This document shows positions 41,859 through 51,793 of a stretch of DNA of 64,000 nucleotides, piece after piece. The stretch is from positions 682,001 to 746,000 of the forward strand of contig CANMDW010000001.1 in assembly GCA_947496705.1 (NCBI GenBank), in the 5' to 3' direction. The notes beneath the pieces are model-generated. The model was not told the origin of the DNA. It was given only the letters and a program-made list of their open reading frames with translations, and did not search any database. Origin of the DNA: an uncultured Aquimarina sp. (GTDB taxonomy: Bacteria; Bacteroidota; Bacteroidia; Flavobacteriales; Flavobacteriaceae). The position numbers were made by a program, and so were the translations under genes. The number at the start of each line of letters is the position of its first letter. The first letter of the stretch is position 1.

Positions 41859-42605
41859 ATGATTATAACTTTAGACCATAAAAAACAATCCTATACTATT
41901 GATGTATCTAAACCTTTAGACATATCCATTCCATTAAGGGCATCTAAAGAAAATGTAAACGCCTGGTATATCGATGAACCTAAAATAGCAGCTGTTACCG
42001 AGGGAAAGTGGATAGGAAAAGTATCTGAAGGCGGCACTACCAATTTTAATAATATCACTTTTAATCCGCATGGCCATGGCACGCATACCGAATGTGTTGG
42101 CCATATTACACCAGAGTTTTATAGCATCAATAATACTTTGAAACAATTCTTCTTTATGGCCGAAGTCATTACGATTCAACCCAAAAAACAGGGAGCAGAT
42201 TTGGTGATTACCAAAGATCATATAGAACATGCTGTTACCTCCAAAAACCCTGATGCTTTAATCATACGTACACTTCCCAATAAAAAAGAGAAGCTCAATA
42301 AACAATACTCAAACACCAATTGGCCATATCTTACCGAAGATGCAGCCGTATACATCAAAGAATTAGGAGTCATGCATTTACTAATCGATCTTCCTTCAAT
42401 AGACAAAGAGAAAGATGACGGCAAATTGGCGGCACATAAAGCCTTCTGGAATTACCCCAAAGCACCCCGGTTTCAAGCCACTGTTACCGAGATGATTTAT
42501 GTCGAAAATACGATTGAAGACGGTCTATATCTTTTGAATCTTCAAATTGCATCATTTGAAAATGATGCTTCACCAAGCAAACCGGTTTTATATAAAATTT
42601 TGTAA
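41859..42605 (+). CDS. Cyclase-family protein (kynurenine formamidase-like)
   Basis: A 248-residue putative metal-dependent hydrolase. The family signature HGHGTHTECVGHI appears near residue 70 (the HxGTHxD-type motif, here with glutamate), and IKELGVMHLLIDLPSIDKE near residue 170 supports the fold. Such enzymes hydrolyse N-formylkynurenine or related amides, but no tryptophan-degradation gene is adjacent. The aspartate-to-glutamate change in the signature (HTE) is common in some subfamilies. Confidence 0.75.
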   Translation: MIITLDHKKQSYTIDVSKPLDISIPLRASKENVNAWYIDEPKIAAVTEGKWIGKVSEGGTTNFNNITFNPHGHGTHTECVGHITPEFYSINNTLKQFFFMAEVITIQPKKQGADLVITKDHIEHAVTSKNPDALIIRTLPNKKEKLNKQYSNTNWPYLTEDAAVYIKELGVMHLLIDLPSIDKEKDDGKLAAHKAFWNYPKAPRFQATVTEMIYVENTIEDGLYLLNLQIASFENDASPSKPVLYKIL

Positions 42606-42628
42606 CATCATTTAGCTATCTTTACGCC

Positions 42629-43249
42629 ATGGAGTTATTGTTTATAGGACTTTTGGGAGGTGCCATCTTGGCTTATTTCATTTTTGCAAGATTCAGCGCT
42701 GTAAAAAATAAATCATCTGTGCAAACACAATCTACCGTGCTTATGGAGAAAATTAAAAGTGTTTGTAAACTGGTAACAGTTGAAGGTGATTTTGCCGAAA
42801 TTTATCATTATGAAAGTGTAAAAGAAAAGTTTTTTAAACTGCTTTCTGGCACCAAAAAAGCATTGATCGTGATTGATGCCAAAGCATATGTAGGTTTTGA
42901 CCTATCTCAAGTACATCTGCAAAACGATACCAAAAGCAAACGTATTATACTCACTCATTTTCCGCAGCCGAAACTCTTGACCATCGAGACCGATTTTAAG
43001 TATTACGACAAAAAAGAAGGTTGGCTTAATCCTTTTACTTCAGCCGATCTTACAGACCTTAATAAAGAAGCTAAACAATTTATAAAAGATAAAATTCCGC
43101 AAAGCGGTTTAATGGAAGCTTCAAAAAAAGAAGCATTGACTGCCATTTCATTAATGGAAACCCTTGCCGAATCCATTGGTTGGAAATTAGATTACTCAGC
43201 ATTAGAACTAGACAACAATAACCAGGATACAAAAGAGTTAAAAGAATAA
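42629..43249 (+). CDS. DUF4230 domain-containing membrane-anchored protein
   Basis: A 206-residue protein with one N-terminal membrane helix (residues 2-22) and a DUF4230 domain (KSVCKLVTVEGDFAEIYHYE, KKALIVIDAKAYVGFDLSQ). The family is widespread and of unknown function. Its stop codon overlaps the start of the acetyltransferase gene (TAATG). Confidence 0.85.
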   Translation: MELLFIGLLGGAILAYFIFARFSAVKNKSSVQTQSTVLMEKIKSVCKLVTVEGDFAEIYHYESVKEKFFKLLSGTKKALIVIDAKAYVGFDLSQVHLQNDTKSKRIILTHFPQPKLLTIETDFKYYDKKEGWLNPFTSADLTDLNKEAKQFIKDKIPQSGLMEASKKEALTAISLMETLAESIGWKLDYSALELDNNNQDTKELKE

Positions 43250-43656
43250 TGAGTTTAGTTATTTCTACAGACAATAACAAATTAGAGATCGACTTTATAC
43301 ATCAATTTTTGACTAAATCCTACTGGGCAGAAGGCAGAACCAAAGAAGAAGTGATCATTAGTATGAAAAACTGTTTAAATTTTGGAGTGTATCTCAACAG
43401 AAAACAAATTGGTTTTGCGAGAGTGCTGACCGATTATACTGTTTTTGCATACCTGATGGATGTATTTATTATTGAAACACATAGAGGAAAAGGATACTCA
43501 AAACAGTTGATGAAGACTGTTATGCAACACCCAGATTTACAACGAATAAAACGATGGATACTTATCACTAAGGATGCACATGGATTATATGAACAATTTG
43601 GTTTTAAAGCTATTGAAGACCCCTCCAGAATAATGGGAAAACTCGTAAATAATTAA
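43249..43656 (+). CDS. GNAT-family N-acetyltransferase
   Basis: A 135-residue single-domain acetyltransferase. Motif A, with the acetyl-CoA-binding loop, is seen in YLMDVFIIETHRGKGYSKQL (RGKGYS), and the C-terminal HGLYEQFGFKAIEDPSRIM is typical. Substrate unknown. It is co-directional and tightly spaced with both neighbours. Confidence 0.85.
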   Translation: MSLVISTDNNKLEIDFIHQFLTKSYWAEGRTKEEVIISMKNCLNFGVYLNRKQIGFARVLTDYTVFAYLMDVFIIETHRGKGYSKQLMKTVMQHPDLQRIKRWILITKDAHGLYEQFGFKAIEDPSRIMGKLVNN

Positions 43657-43659
43657 AAA

Positions 43660-44016
43660 ATGAATATCGAAGCATTCAGAGACTATTGTTTGGCAAAAAA
43701 AGGGGTGACCGAAGCATTTCCTTTTGATGAAAGTACTTTGGTCTTTAAAGTAATGGGTAAAATGTTTGCGTTAACCGGGTTAGACCGAATTCCTTTTAGC
43801 GTAAACCTGAAATGCGATCCAGAGCGTGCCATCGAGCTACGGGAATATCACCCCGAAATCGCTCCCGGTTATCACATGAGCAAAACACACTGGAACACTA
43901 TTAACTTTTCAGGTTCTTTAACTGCAGATATGATATACGAACTGATCGATCATTCTTATGATTTAGTAGTGAGTGGCCTGCCCAAAAAAGCAAAACAGGA
44001 ATTAGAAAATTTATAA
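43660..44016 (+). CDS. MmcQ/YjbR-family protein
   Basis: A 118-residue protein of the double-stranded-DNA-binding-like CyaY fold family. KKGVTEAFPFDESTLVFKVM near the N-terminus and HMSKTHWNTINFSG near residue 70 are the characteristic stretches. It is annotated as a DNA-binding protein by homology; the physiological role is unclear. The start is 3 bp after the GNAT stop. Confidence 0.85.
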   Translation: MNIEAFRDYCLAKKGVTEAFPFDESTLVFKVMGKMFALTGLDRIPFSVNLKCDPERAIELREYHPEIAPGYHMSKTHWNTINFSGSLTADMIYELIDHSYDLVVSGLPKKAKQELENL

Positions 44017-44103
44017 AAATTTAAGAATATAGGAGAAAGATAAAAGAACATAGACTGCCAGAATTTCTATTTCTATTCTTTTCTCTATCTTCTGATAAAC
44101 AAT

Positions 44104-45873
44104 ATGAACGATCCACACAAATTTTACAGAGAACAAAAGTCATTACATACCTTATCTCTAAAAAAAGTACAACGACAACTAGCAATCTCTAGCATGGTAC
44201 GATTATTAGTTTTCTTCATTATTGTAGTGGCCGTATACATTGGTTATTCTAACACCAAGATCATTATTGGAAGTATCGTTATAGGCATCATTGCTTTTCT
44301 GTATCTGGTCACCAGGCATGGCCATCTTACATATGACAAAAAAAAACTCGAAAAACTCATTGCTATAAATCAATTAGAATTGGATGTTTTTGCAGATGAT
44401 ATAAGCAAACTTCCCAGCGGAAAAGAATTTATAGACACTGCTCATCCCTACAGTCATGATATAGATTTGTTTGGAGAACGCTCCTTCTTTCAATATGCAA
44501 ATCGCACTACTACATTGGCCGGAAAAAATAAATTGGCCACAATTCTTACTGCAAATTCTATTAACGATATCCCAGGAAAACAAGAAGCTATAAAAAACCT
44601 GTCAAAGTTACCCGAATGGCGACAAGATTTTAGCGCTACAGCATCGCTGGTACATGTAATAGCTTCGGTACCTGTGATTCAAAAATGGCTACAAAACTAT
44701 ACCCCTTTTGTCCCCAAAATCATGCGAGTACTTCCTGCCATTGTTTCAGTAATATCTGCTGTTATGATAGTATTGCTTTTTCTAGATAGTATTACATTCA
44801 ATATGTTCCTGATCTGGCTTTTTATTGGTTTGGGAATTATAGGAACACAAATCAAAAACATAAATATACTATATCGCGAAGCGAATCAGGTAAAAGATAC
44901 TTTTGAACAATACTATAAGCTTGTCAACAAAATTGAGCACACAGTCTTTGAATCTTCTCTGCTGCAGGAAAAACAGCAATTGGTGATCAACGATAAAGAA
45001 AAAGCCTCACATACTCTAAAACAATTCGCCAATATTCTGGATGCGCTGGACAAACGCAATAATATGTTGTTCGGTGTTTTTGCCAACGGATTATTGTTAT
45101 GGGATATCCGGCAATGCTATCGTATCGAGCAGTGGATTACAAAAAATCATACTAAAGTAACACAATGGTTTGAAGTGATTGCCTTTTTTGATGCTTATAA
45201 TTCTTTAGGAAATTTTGCCTTTAACCATCCGGATTATGTATACCCGCAGATCACATCAGATAGGATCATACTCAAGGCGCAATCGCTGGGTCATCCTATG
45301 CTCAGCACTCAAAAAAGGGTAGATAATGATATTACCATTAACCAGGAGCAATTCTTTATTATTACAGGAGCCAATATGGCAGGCAAAAGTACTTTTTTAC
45401 GCACCGTAGCCTTGCAAATTGTAATGTCAAATATTGGATTACCCGTTTGTGCAACCTCCTGTACATATCGCCCCATCAAATTAATCTCTAGTATGCGTAC
45501 TTCAGATTCATTAAGTGATGATGCTTCTTATTTCTTTTCAGAATTAACACAGCTTAAAAAAATTGTAGATAAACTTGAAGAAGACGAATATTTTATTATC
45601 CTGGATGAGATCCTGAAAGGCACTAATAGTAAAGACAAAGCGGCAGGGTCTCGTAAGTTTGTAGAACGATTGGTGACTGTTAAAGCTTCGGGAATTATTG
45701 CAACGCATGACCTAAGCCTTTGTGAAATTGCCTCAGAATTACCACAGGTAGAGAATCGTTTTTTTGATGCGCAGATCGTAGATGATGAACTTTATTTTGA
45801 CTATAAATTTAAAGATGGGGTTTGCCAGAATATGAATGCTTCTTTTCTATTGAAAAAGATGGGGATTGTATAG
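44104..45873 (+). CDS. MutS-like ATPase with N-terminal membrane segments
   Basis: A 589-residue protein with hydrophobic segments near residues 32-48, 52-66, 210-225 and 234-250. A MutS core and ATPase domain follow: Walker A ITGANMAGKSTFLRT near 420, the helix SMRTSDSLSDDASYFFSEL and Walker B EYFIILDEILKGTNSKD near 500. It lacks the mismatch-recognition domain I of MutS1, so it is not the repair enzyme proper. Membrane-anchored MutS-like proteins are common in Bacteroidota, with unknown role. Its last 27 bp overlap the convergent AraC gene. Confidence 0.8.
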   Translation: MNDPHKFYREQKSLHTLSLKKVQRQLAISSMVRLLVFFIIVVAVYIGYSNTKIIIGSIVIGIIAFLYLVTRHGHLTYDKKKLEKLIAINQLELDVFADDISKLPSGKEFIDTAHPYSHDIDLFGERSFFQYANRTTTLAGKNKLATILTANSINDIPGKQEAIKNLSKLPEWRQDFSATASLVHVIASVPVIQKWLQNYTPFVPKIMRVLPAIVSVISAVMIVLLFLDSITFNMFLIWLFIGLGIIGTQIKNINILYREANQVKDTFEQYYKLVNKIEHTVFESSLLQEKQQLVINDKEKASHTLKQFANILDALDKRNNMLFGVFANGLLLWDIRQCYRIEQWITKNHTKVTQWFEVIAFFDAYNSLGNFAFNHPDYVYPQITSDRIILKAQSLGHPMLSTQKRVDNDITINQEQFFIITGANMAGKSTFLRTVALQIVMSNIGLPVCATSCTYRPIKLISSMRTSDSLSDDASYFFSELTQLKKIVDKLEEDEYFIILDEILKGTNSKDKAAGSRKFVERLVTVKASGIIATHDLSLCEIASELPQVENRFFDAQIVDDELYFDYKFKDGVCQNMNASFLLKKMGIV

Positions 45874-46710
45874 GTTTTTTCTAAATTTAGAAGGTGTTAT
45901 TCCTTTAATAAGCTTAAACTTTCTATTAAAATTAGACAGGTTTTTAAATCCGCTGAAATACGAAGCTTCAGCGATAGAAATATCGGGTTCTTTAGAAAGG
46001 ATCCTGCAAGAATTTTCAATCCTCACTTCTGTCAAAAACTGGAAAAAGGTCTTGTTAGTATGTTGTTTGAAATATCGGCAAAAAGCATTAGGAGTCATAT
46101 TGGCAACATTCGAAACTTCCTGTAAGCTCATATCTCTGTAAAAATGATTCATCACAAATTGAAAAATATCTGCTATTCGTTTTCCTTCATGATCTGTATA
46201 ATTTTTTCTGGTAATAGAAGAAGATATGGTCTCTGTATCGGCTTTGCCAAACAATTGTAGTATTTGTAAAAAAAACATAAAGCGATCCAATCGGTTTTTC
46301 TTCTTTAGAATGGCTAAAAATTGTTCTTTTAACGCTTCTTTTTCCGACAGTACTTTAATCCCATACGGTAAACTATTAAAAAAAATTGATATATCAGAAA
46401 ACTCAGCAAGTTCAAAAAACCCGTCACCAAACGATTTCTCGGTAAAAAATATGGATATCATATAAGATGCCGAAGAAGAGGGGGTACTTTTTAACACATG
46501 AGGTACCCTGCTTCCAAAAACCAGGATATCATTTGCTTTATAATTTGTAATGGCATCCCCCACAATCAGACTTCCTTCTCCAGATAGAATTAGAGACATT
46601 TGGATCTCCTCATGCTGATGAAGGGTACCGTAAAACAGGGGAGCTTTATCTTCCTGAATGATAAGTGTATCTGTCGAAGTTTTAGGTATTTTAAAAGGTA
46701 AAACATGCAT
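45847..46710 (-). CDS. AraC-family regulator of the hydroxyproline cluster
   Basis: A 287-residue regulator with an N-terminal cupin sensor (TLHQHEEIQMSLILSGEGSL) and a C-terminal double helix-turn-helix (MSLQEVSNVANMTPNAFCRY, ISIAEASYFSGFKNLSNFNR). It is divergent from the hydroxyproline genes with 129 bp between the two start codons, the usual place for a pathway-specific activator. I infer that it responds to 4-hydroxyproline or an intermediate. Confidence 0.85.
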   Translation of the reverse strand: MHVLPFKIPKTSTDTLIIQEDKAPLFYGTLHQHEEIQMSLILSGEGSLIVGDAITNYKANDILVFGSRVPHVLKSTPSSSASYMISIFFTEKSFGDGFFELAEFSDISIFFNSLPYGIKVLSEKEALKEQFLAILKKKNRLDRFMFFLQILQLFGKADTETISSSITRKNYTDHEGKRIADIFQFVMNHFYRDMSLQEVSNVANMTPNAFCRYFKQHTNKTFFQFLTEVRIENSCRILSKEPDISIAEASYFSGFKNLSNFNRKFKLIKGITPSKFRKNLYNPHLFQ

Positions 46711-46839
46711 ATAACTAAATCAATATTATTCGTATTGTAAATAAAACATACAAATATAAGGTAATATAGTATTATATCTGGATAATTTTACAGTACCCCT
46801 TTCTGCTGTTTCATAATATCTTTGAGCAAAAACTCAATT

Positions 46840-47760
46840 ATGACAATAGATTGGAAAGGTGTAATGCCCGCAGTGACTACAAAATTCACAAAAGAGGATA
46901 CACTAGATATAGAGATGTTTGAAATCAACATCAATGCACAGCTCGAGGCCGGGGTTCATGGGATTATCCTTGGCGGAACTTTGGGCGAAGCCAGTACATT
47001 GAGTGATGAAGAAAAAAGAACCCTGATCAGGACTACGGTAGCTATTGTTAAAAACAAAGTACCCATCATCATCAATATTGCCGAACAAACCACCAAAGGA
47101 GCTATAGAAGCAGCAAAAAAAGCAAAAGAAGACGGAGCTGGTGGATTAATGATGCTTCCTCCTATGCGATACAAAGCAGGAGACCGGGAAACCCTCATCT
47201 ATTTTAAAGAGGTTGCCAAAAGCACAGAATTACCCATAATGATCTATAACAACCCGATTGATTATAAAATCGAAGTCACTTTGGATATGTTTGAAGAACT
47301 AATAGCATTCGATAACATACAGGCAGTAAAAGAATCTACCAGAGACATCTCTAATGTAACGCGAATTAAAAACCGCTTTGGAGACAGGTTAAAAATTCTT
47401 TGTGGAGTAGACACCCTGGCTCTGGAAAGTTTACTAATGGGGGCTGATGGATGGGTTGCCGGATTAGTAGATGCTTTCCCTGCAGAAACTGTTGCCATTT
47501 ATGAACTCCAGAAGGCAGGAAGAATTAAAGAAGCTATAGAAATTTATCGCTGGTTTTTACCGTTGCTAGAGTTAGACATAAACCCTAAATTAGTACAGAA
47601 TATAAAACTGGCAGAAGTAGCTACTGGTATCGGTACCGAAAATGTGCGTGCCCCCAGGTTACCCCTTTTTGGAGAAGAACGTAAAAAGGTGCTCGGGATT
47701 ATTGAAAGTAGTCTGAAAACCAGACCTACATTGTCAAATTTTGGAATCATGAAAAAATGA
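46840..47760 (+). CDS. DapA-family lyase, probable 1-pyrroline-4-hydroxy-2-carboxylate deaminase
   Basis: I place the start at ATG 46840 (MTIDWKGVMPAVTTKFTKED); a TTG at 46822 falls inside a TATCTTTG promoter box. The 306-residue (beta/alpha)8 enzyme has the GGTLGEASTLSDEEK loop and the Schiff-base lysine in IQAVKESTRDISNV. In hydroxyproline catabolism the DapA-like enzyme converts pyrroline-4-hydroxy-2-carboxylate to 2-oxoglutarate semialdehyde and ammonia. The three downstream genes support that over a lysine-pathway role. It is the first gene of the cluster. Confidence 0.85.
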   Translation: MTIDWKGVMPAVTTKFTKEDTLDIEMFEININAQLEAGVHGIILGGTLGEASTLSDEEKRTLIRTTVAIVKNKVPIIINIAEQTTKGAIEAAKKAKEDGAGGLMMLPPMRYKAGDRETLIYFKEVAKSTELPIMIYNNPIDYKIEVTLDMFEELIAFDNIQAVKESTRDISNVTRIKNRFGDRLKILCGVDTLALESLLMGADGWVAGLVDAFPAETVAIYELQKAGRIKEAIEIYRWFLPLLELDINPKLVQNIKLAEVATGIGTENVRAPRLPLFGEERKKVLGIIESSLKTRPTLSNFGIMKK

Positions 47761-47789
47761 TCCATTCCAACATAAAATCATTGAAAACC

Positions 47790-49373
47790 ATGATAACAGG
47801 CAAAAACTATATAGGAAATCAACTTTCGGCTGCTGGAAACACAACTTACACAACTTATAATCCCAAGCTGAATATTGAAAATGAACATACTTTTTTTGAA
47901 GCTTCAGAAGAGGAGATCGAAAAAGCAGTATGCTTAGCTTCAGAGGCTTTTAAAACGTTCAAAAAAATTTCGGGAGCAAAAAAAGCAGCATTCCTCAACA
48001 CTATTGCAGATGAGATTTTAGCTTTAGATCATCTCTTAATACAAACCTATATATCAGAGACTGGGTTACCCGAAGGAAGAGCAAAAGGAGAACGAGGAAG
48101 AACCATTGGGCAACTAAGAACATTTGCAGATCTGGTAGCCAAAGGCTCCTGGGTAGAAGCCACCATAGATACTGCAGATTTAGACAGAACACCTATTCCC
48201 AAACAAGATATTCGAAAAATGCTGGTTCCTTTGGGGCCTGTAGTCGTTTTTGGAGCGAGTAATTTTCCGCTAGCCTATGCTACCGCAGGTGGTGATACCG
48301 CAGCTGCATTTGCTGCAGGATGTCCTGTGATCATAAAATCACACCCTATGCATGCCGGAACAGGGGAACTGGTAGCTTCTGCAATCAACAAAGCTGCTCA
48401 AAAAACCGGAATGCCCAACGGTGTATTCTCTAACCTCAATAGCGCTGGTATTGAGGTAGGTGTTCAATTAGTAAAGCACCCAAAAATAAAGGCAGTAGGC
48501 TTTACCGGAAGTATTCGAGGCGGTAGGGCTTTATTTGATTTGGCATCGCAACGACCAGAACCGATCCCGGTATTTGCCGAAATGGGAAGCATAAACCCCG
48601 TGATTCTTTTACCCGAAGCAGCCAAAAACAAAGGAGAAACGATAGCAAAAACATATGCCGCATCGATTACACTGGGATCGGGGCAGTTTTGTACCAATCC
48701 TGGTTTGATTATAGGGATAAAAGGAGAAGCCCTGGATCATTTTATATCGGTACTTTCTAACGAAATAGTAAAGATCGAACCCTCCTGCATGTTACATCCC
48801 AACATTATTGGCAATTACGAAAGAAATAAAACCAATGCATTACAACAAAGTGGGGTAAACATAACTGCCGAATACGATGGTGATGTACCGGTCAATCATG
48901 CGAGGCAAACCATTACCAAAGTCGAAGGAAAAACATTTTTTAAAAACACAAACTTGCATCAGGAAGTATTCGGGCCGTTTTCTATGGTAGTGCAATGTGA
49001 AAATGTAAGGGAAATGGAAAGCATAGTATCCAACTTAGAAGGTCAGCTCACAGGAACGGTTATTGCCGAAAATGAAGAAGTTTCAGAATATAATGCAGTG
49101 ATTGAAGCCATACAAAACCGGGTAGGAAGAATCATCTTTAACGGCGTCCCTACAGGAGTAGAAGTATGCCCGGCAATGCAGCACGGAGGGCCATATCCGG
49201 CATCTACAGACAGCCGGTTTACAGCCGTTGGGATTCATGCTATAAAACGTTGGGTACGACCGTTTAGCTATCAAAGTTGGCCCGATAACCTGCTACCAGA
49301 GGAGCTCAGGAATGAAAATCCATTAGGCATTTCAAGGCTGGTAAATGGTGTACAAACCAAAGAACCCATCTAG
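47790..49373 (+). CDS. 2-Oxoglutarate semialdehyde dehydrogenase (aldehyde dehydrogenase family)
   Basis: An aldehyde dehydrogenase of 527 residues from ATG 47790 (MITGKNYIGNQLS). An upstream ATG at 47757 overlaps the previous stop (ATGA) and is a possible coupled start. The NAD(P) region VVVFGASNFPLAYA lies near 150, catalytic glutamate in VFAEMGSINPV near 260, and catalytic cysteine in TLGSGQFCTNPGLI near 300. It would oxidise 2-oxoglutarate semialdehyde to 2-oxoglutarate, the last step of hydroxyproline degradation. Confidence 0.85.
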   Translation: MITGKNYIGNQLSAAGNTTYTTYNPKLNIENEHTFFEASEEEIEKAVCLASEAFKTFKKISGAKKAAFLNTIADEILALDHLLIQTYISETGLPEGRAKGERGRTIGQLRTFADLVAKGSWVEATIDTADLDRTPIPKQDIRKMLVPLGPVVVFGASNFPLAYATAGGDTAAAFAAGCPVIIKSHPMHAGTGELVASAINKAAQKTGMPNGVFSNLNSAGIEVGVQLVKHPKIKAVGFTGSIRGGRALFDLASQRPEPIPVFAEMGSINPVILLPEAAKNKGETIAKTYAASITLGSGQFCTNPGLIIGIKGEALDHFISVLSNEIVKIEPSCMLHPNIIGNYERNKTNALQQSGVNITAEYDGDVPVNHARQTITKVEGKTFFKNTNLHQEVFGPFSMVVQCENVREMESIVSNLEGQLTGTVIAENEEVSEYNAVIEAIQNRVGRIIFNGVPTGVEVCPAMQHGGPYPASTDSRFTAVGIHAIKRWVRPFSYQSWPDNLLPEELRNENPLGISRLVNGVQTKEPI

Positions 49374-49375
49374 AA

Positions 49376-50386
49376 ATGGCCCGAACGACCTTTAAATGTA
49401 TCGATGCCCATACCTGTGGAAATCCGGTAAGGGTCGTTACCACAGGACATCCTGATCTCGTTGGCAAAACAATGAGCGAAAAACGCCAGCATTTCCTTAA
49501 AGAATATGACTGGATCAGGAAAGGATTGATGTTTGAGCCTCGCGGACACGACATGATGAGCGGGAGTTTCTTGTTTGAACCACACGATCCGAAAAATGAT
49601 TTTGCAATTCTTTTTATCGAAACCTCGGGCTGCCTCCCTATGTGCGGGCACGGAACCATAGGAACCGTTACGATAGCTATCGAAGAAGGATTGATCCAAC
49701 CCAAAACTTCAGGAAAAATCAGAATGGAAGCTCCTGCGGGGCTGGTAGAAATTGAATATCAACAAACTGGCAACAAAGTCGATTGGGTTAAACTCAAAAA
49801 TGTGGTATCCTATCTTGCTGCAGAGGGTTTAACGATAGATTGCCCAGAATTAGGAGAACTTATTTTTGATGTCGCCTACGGCGGAAATTTTTATGCAATT
49901 GTAGACCCACAACAAAATTTCGATGGGATACAGGAGTATACAGCAAGCAAACTGATTCAGTATTCGCAAGTGATAAGAGGCCGGATCAATAAGAAATATC
50001 CCAATGTATTTATTCATCCCGAAAATAAAACCATCAGTGATGTAAGTCATATTTTATGGACAGGTCATCCTATACATCCTATTTCATCTGGCAGAAATGC
50101 TGTTTTTTATGGTGATAAAGCCATTGACCGCTCTCCTTGCGGAACCGGAACATCTGCCCGAATGGCGCAATTATATGCCAAAGGAAAGCTAAAAAAAGGA
50201 GATAAATTTATTCATGAAAGTTTTATAGGGAGTACATTTATAGGACGAATCGAAAAAGAAACTCAACTGGATGGTAAAAAGGCCATCATCCCCAGTATTG
50301 AAGGGTGGGCCAAAATTTATGGGTATAACACTATTATTATTGATGATGAAGATGATCCTTATGCACATGGGTTTCAGGTGATCTGA
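49376..50386 (+). CDS. 4-Hydroxyproline 2-epimerase (proline racemase family)
   Basis: A 336-residue PLP-independent racemase/epimerase. Both catalytic cysteines are present: SGCLPMCGHGTIGTVTI near residue 90 and SPCGTGTSARMAQLYAKG near 255. The start IDAHTCGNPVRVVTTG and EPRGHDMMSG are characteristic. With two active-site cysteines it is an epimerase or racemase, not the one-cysteine dehydratase; its context with a FAD dehydrogenase and a DapA-like enzyme indicates trans-4-hydroxy-L-proline. The start codon follows the ALDH stop by 2 bp. Confidence 0.9.
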   Translation: MARTTFKCIDAHTCGNPVRVVTTGHPDLVGKTMSEKRQHFLKEYDWIRKGLMFEPRGHDMMSGSFLFEPHDPKNDFAILFIETSGCLPMCGHGTIGTVTIAIEEGLIQPKTSGKIRMEAPAGLVEIEYQQTGNKVDWVKLKNVVSYLAAEGLTIDCPELGELIFDVAYGGNFYAIVDPQQNFDGIQEYTASKLIQYSQVIRGRINKKYPNVFIHPENKTISDVSHILWTGHPIHPISSGRNAVFYGDKAIDRSPCGTGTSARMAQLYAKGKLKKGDKFIHESFIGSTFIGRIEKETQLDGKKAIIPSIEGWAKIYGYNTIIIDDEDDPYAHGFQVI

Positions 50387-50539
50387 TAAAAAAAATGAGC
50401 TAATGATGTAATGAAAGAATGAGCTCAATTATTAAACGAAGCCGAAGAAATGCTGAAAGTAGTTTCAAAAGCCGGGAAAAATACATCATTTGATTAATTT
50501 TAAGCAATTTTATTATTGTTTCATTAATTCATTAAATAA

Positions 50540-51784
50540 ATGAAAAACTGTATCATCATTGGTGGTGGAATCATAGGATTGTGTTGTGCTTATTATTTGA
50601 AGAAAGAAGGGCATCAAGTAACTATTATAGATCAGTCTTCGATGGATTTTGGAGCTTCGTATATTAATGCCGGATACCTTTCTCCTAGTCATATTATTCC
50701 CCTGGCAGCTCCAGGTGTTATGAAAAAGGGACTTAAATGGATGTTTAATCCCGCAAGTCCGTTATTTATAAAACCAAGACTCAATGCAGATTTTATGCAG
50801 TGGGCATGGGCTTTTAATAAATCATGCTCAGTAAAAAATGTGAATCGTGGTATTCCTGCTATTAAAAAAATTGCAATGCTAAGCAGGGATTTATATGAAA
50901 CGATAAGAGAAGAAGAGAATTTTAAATTTCATTTAGAGCAAAAAGGTTTACTAATGATCTGTAAGACCGAAAAAATGCTGAAAGAGGAGATTCGCGTGGC
51001 AGCACTTGCAAAAGAAGAGGGATTACCGGTTAGGGAAATTTCAATAGATGAGCTAAAACAAATGCAGCCCGATACAAAAGTAGATGCCCTGGGTGCTGTA
51101 CTTTATGAATGTGATTGGCATAGTACTCCAAATACATTTATGGAAGAAATGAAATCATACCTCGAAAGCGTCGGAGTTATATTTCTCAAAAATGAAGAGA
51201 TAAAAGACCTTACCGTTACCAAAGGAAAAATTATCTCGGTAAACAATGCTACCAAAACCTATACAGCAGATGAATTTGTGCTGGCAGCAGGATCCTGGTC
51301 AGGTTTGTTAAGCAAAAAACTTGGAATTAAATTGTTGTTAGAGGCCGGAAAAGGATATTGTATTAATTCTGAAAGAGATCTGGGCATTACTATGCCGGCT
51401 TTATTAGCCGAAGCCAAAGTTGCCATCACCCCAATGCAGGGATTTACACGTTTTGCAGGAACTATGGAGATCGCAGGAATTAATCACAACATCAATAAAG
51501 TTAGGATTGAAGCTATTTCCAACGCGGCACAACAGTATTTTCCTGAAATCAACCTTACCGCTGCAGAAAAAGATGCTTCGACCAGTGGCCTTAGACCCCT
51601 TTCTCCAGACGGCCTGCCTTATATTGGCAGATCATCCAGGTGCACCAATCTTACTATCGCTGCAGGACATGCCATGTTGGGATGGAGTATGGGAACGGCT
51701 ACCGGAAAATTAGTTTCAGAAATTATTTCAGATAAAAAACCGTCTTTAGATCTGGATGTATATCATCCTGACCGGAAGTTTTAA
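50540..51784 (+). CDS. FAD-dependent D-amino acid dehydrogenase, probable D-hydroxyproline dehydrogenase
   Basis: A 414-residue flavoprotein of the DadA/DAO type: CIIIGGGIIGLCCAYYLKKE at the N-terminus and the C-terminal SGLRPLSPDGLPYIGRS and GHAMLGWSMGTATGKLVSEI. In this pathway it oxidises cis-4-hydroxy-D-proline, the epimerase product, to pyrroline-4-hydroxy-2-carboxylate, the substrate of the DapA-like enzyme. It is 153 bp after the epimerase gene and likely in the same regulon. Strand and order (DapA, ALDH, epimerase, dehydrogenase) fit one transcript with a small gap. Confidence 0.85.
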   Translation: MKNCIIIGGGIIGLCCAYYLKKEGHQVTIIDQSSMDFGASYINAGYLSPSHIIPLAAPGVMKKGLKWMFNPASPLFIKPRLNADFMQWAWAFNKSCSVKNVNRGIPAIKKIAMLSRDLYETIREEENFKFHLEQKGLLMICKTEKMLKEEIRVAALAKEEGLPVREISIDELKQMQPDTKVDALGAVLYECDWHSTPNTFMEEMKSYLESVGVIFLKNEEIKDLTVTKGKIISVNNATKTYTADEFVLAAGSWSGLLSKKLGIKLLLEAGKGYCINSERDLGITMPALLAEAKVAITPMQGFTRFAGTMEIAGINHNINKVRIEAISNAAQQYFPEINLTAAEKDASTSGLRPLSPDGLPYIGRSSRCTNLTIAAGHAMLGWSMGTATGKLVSEIISDKKPSLDLDVYHPDRKF

Positions 51785-51793
51785 TCTAAATAA

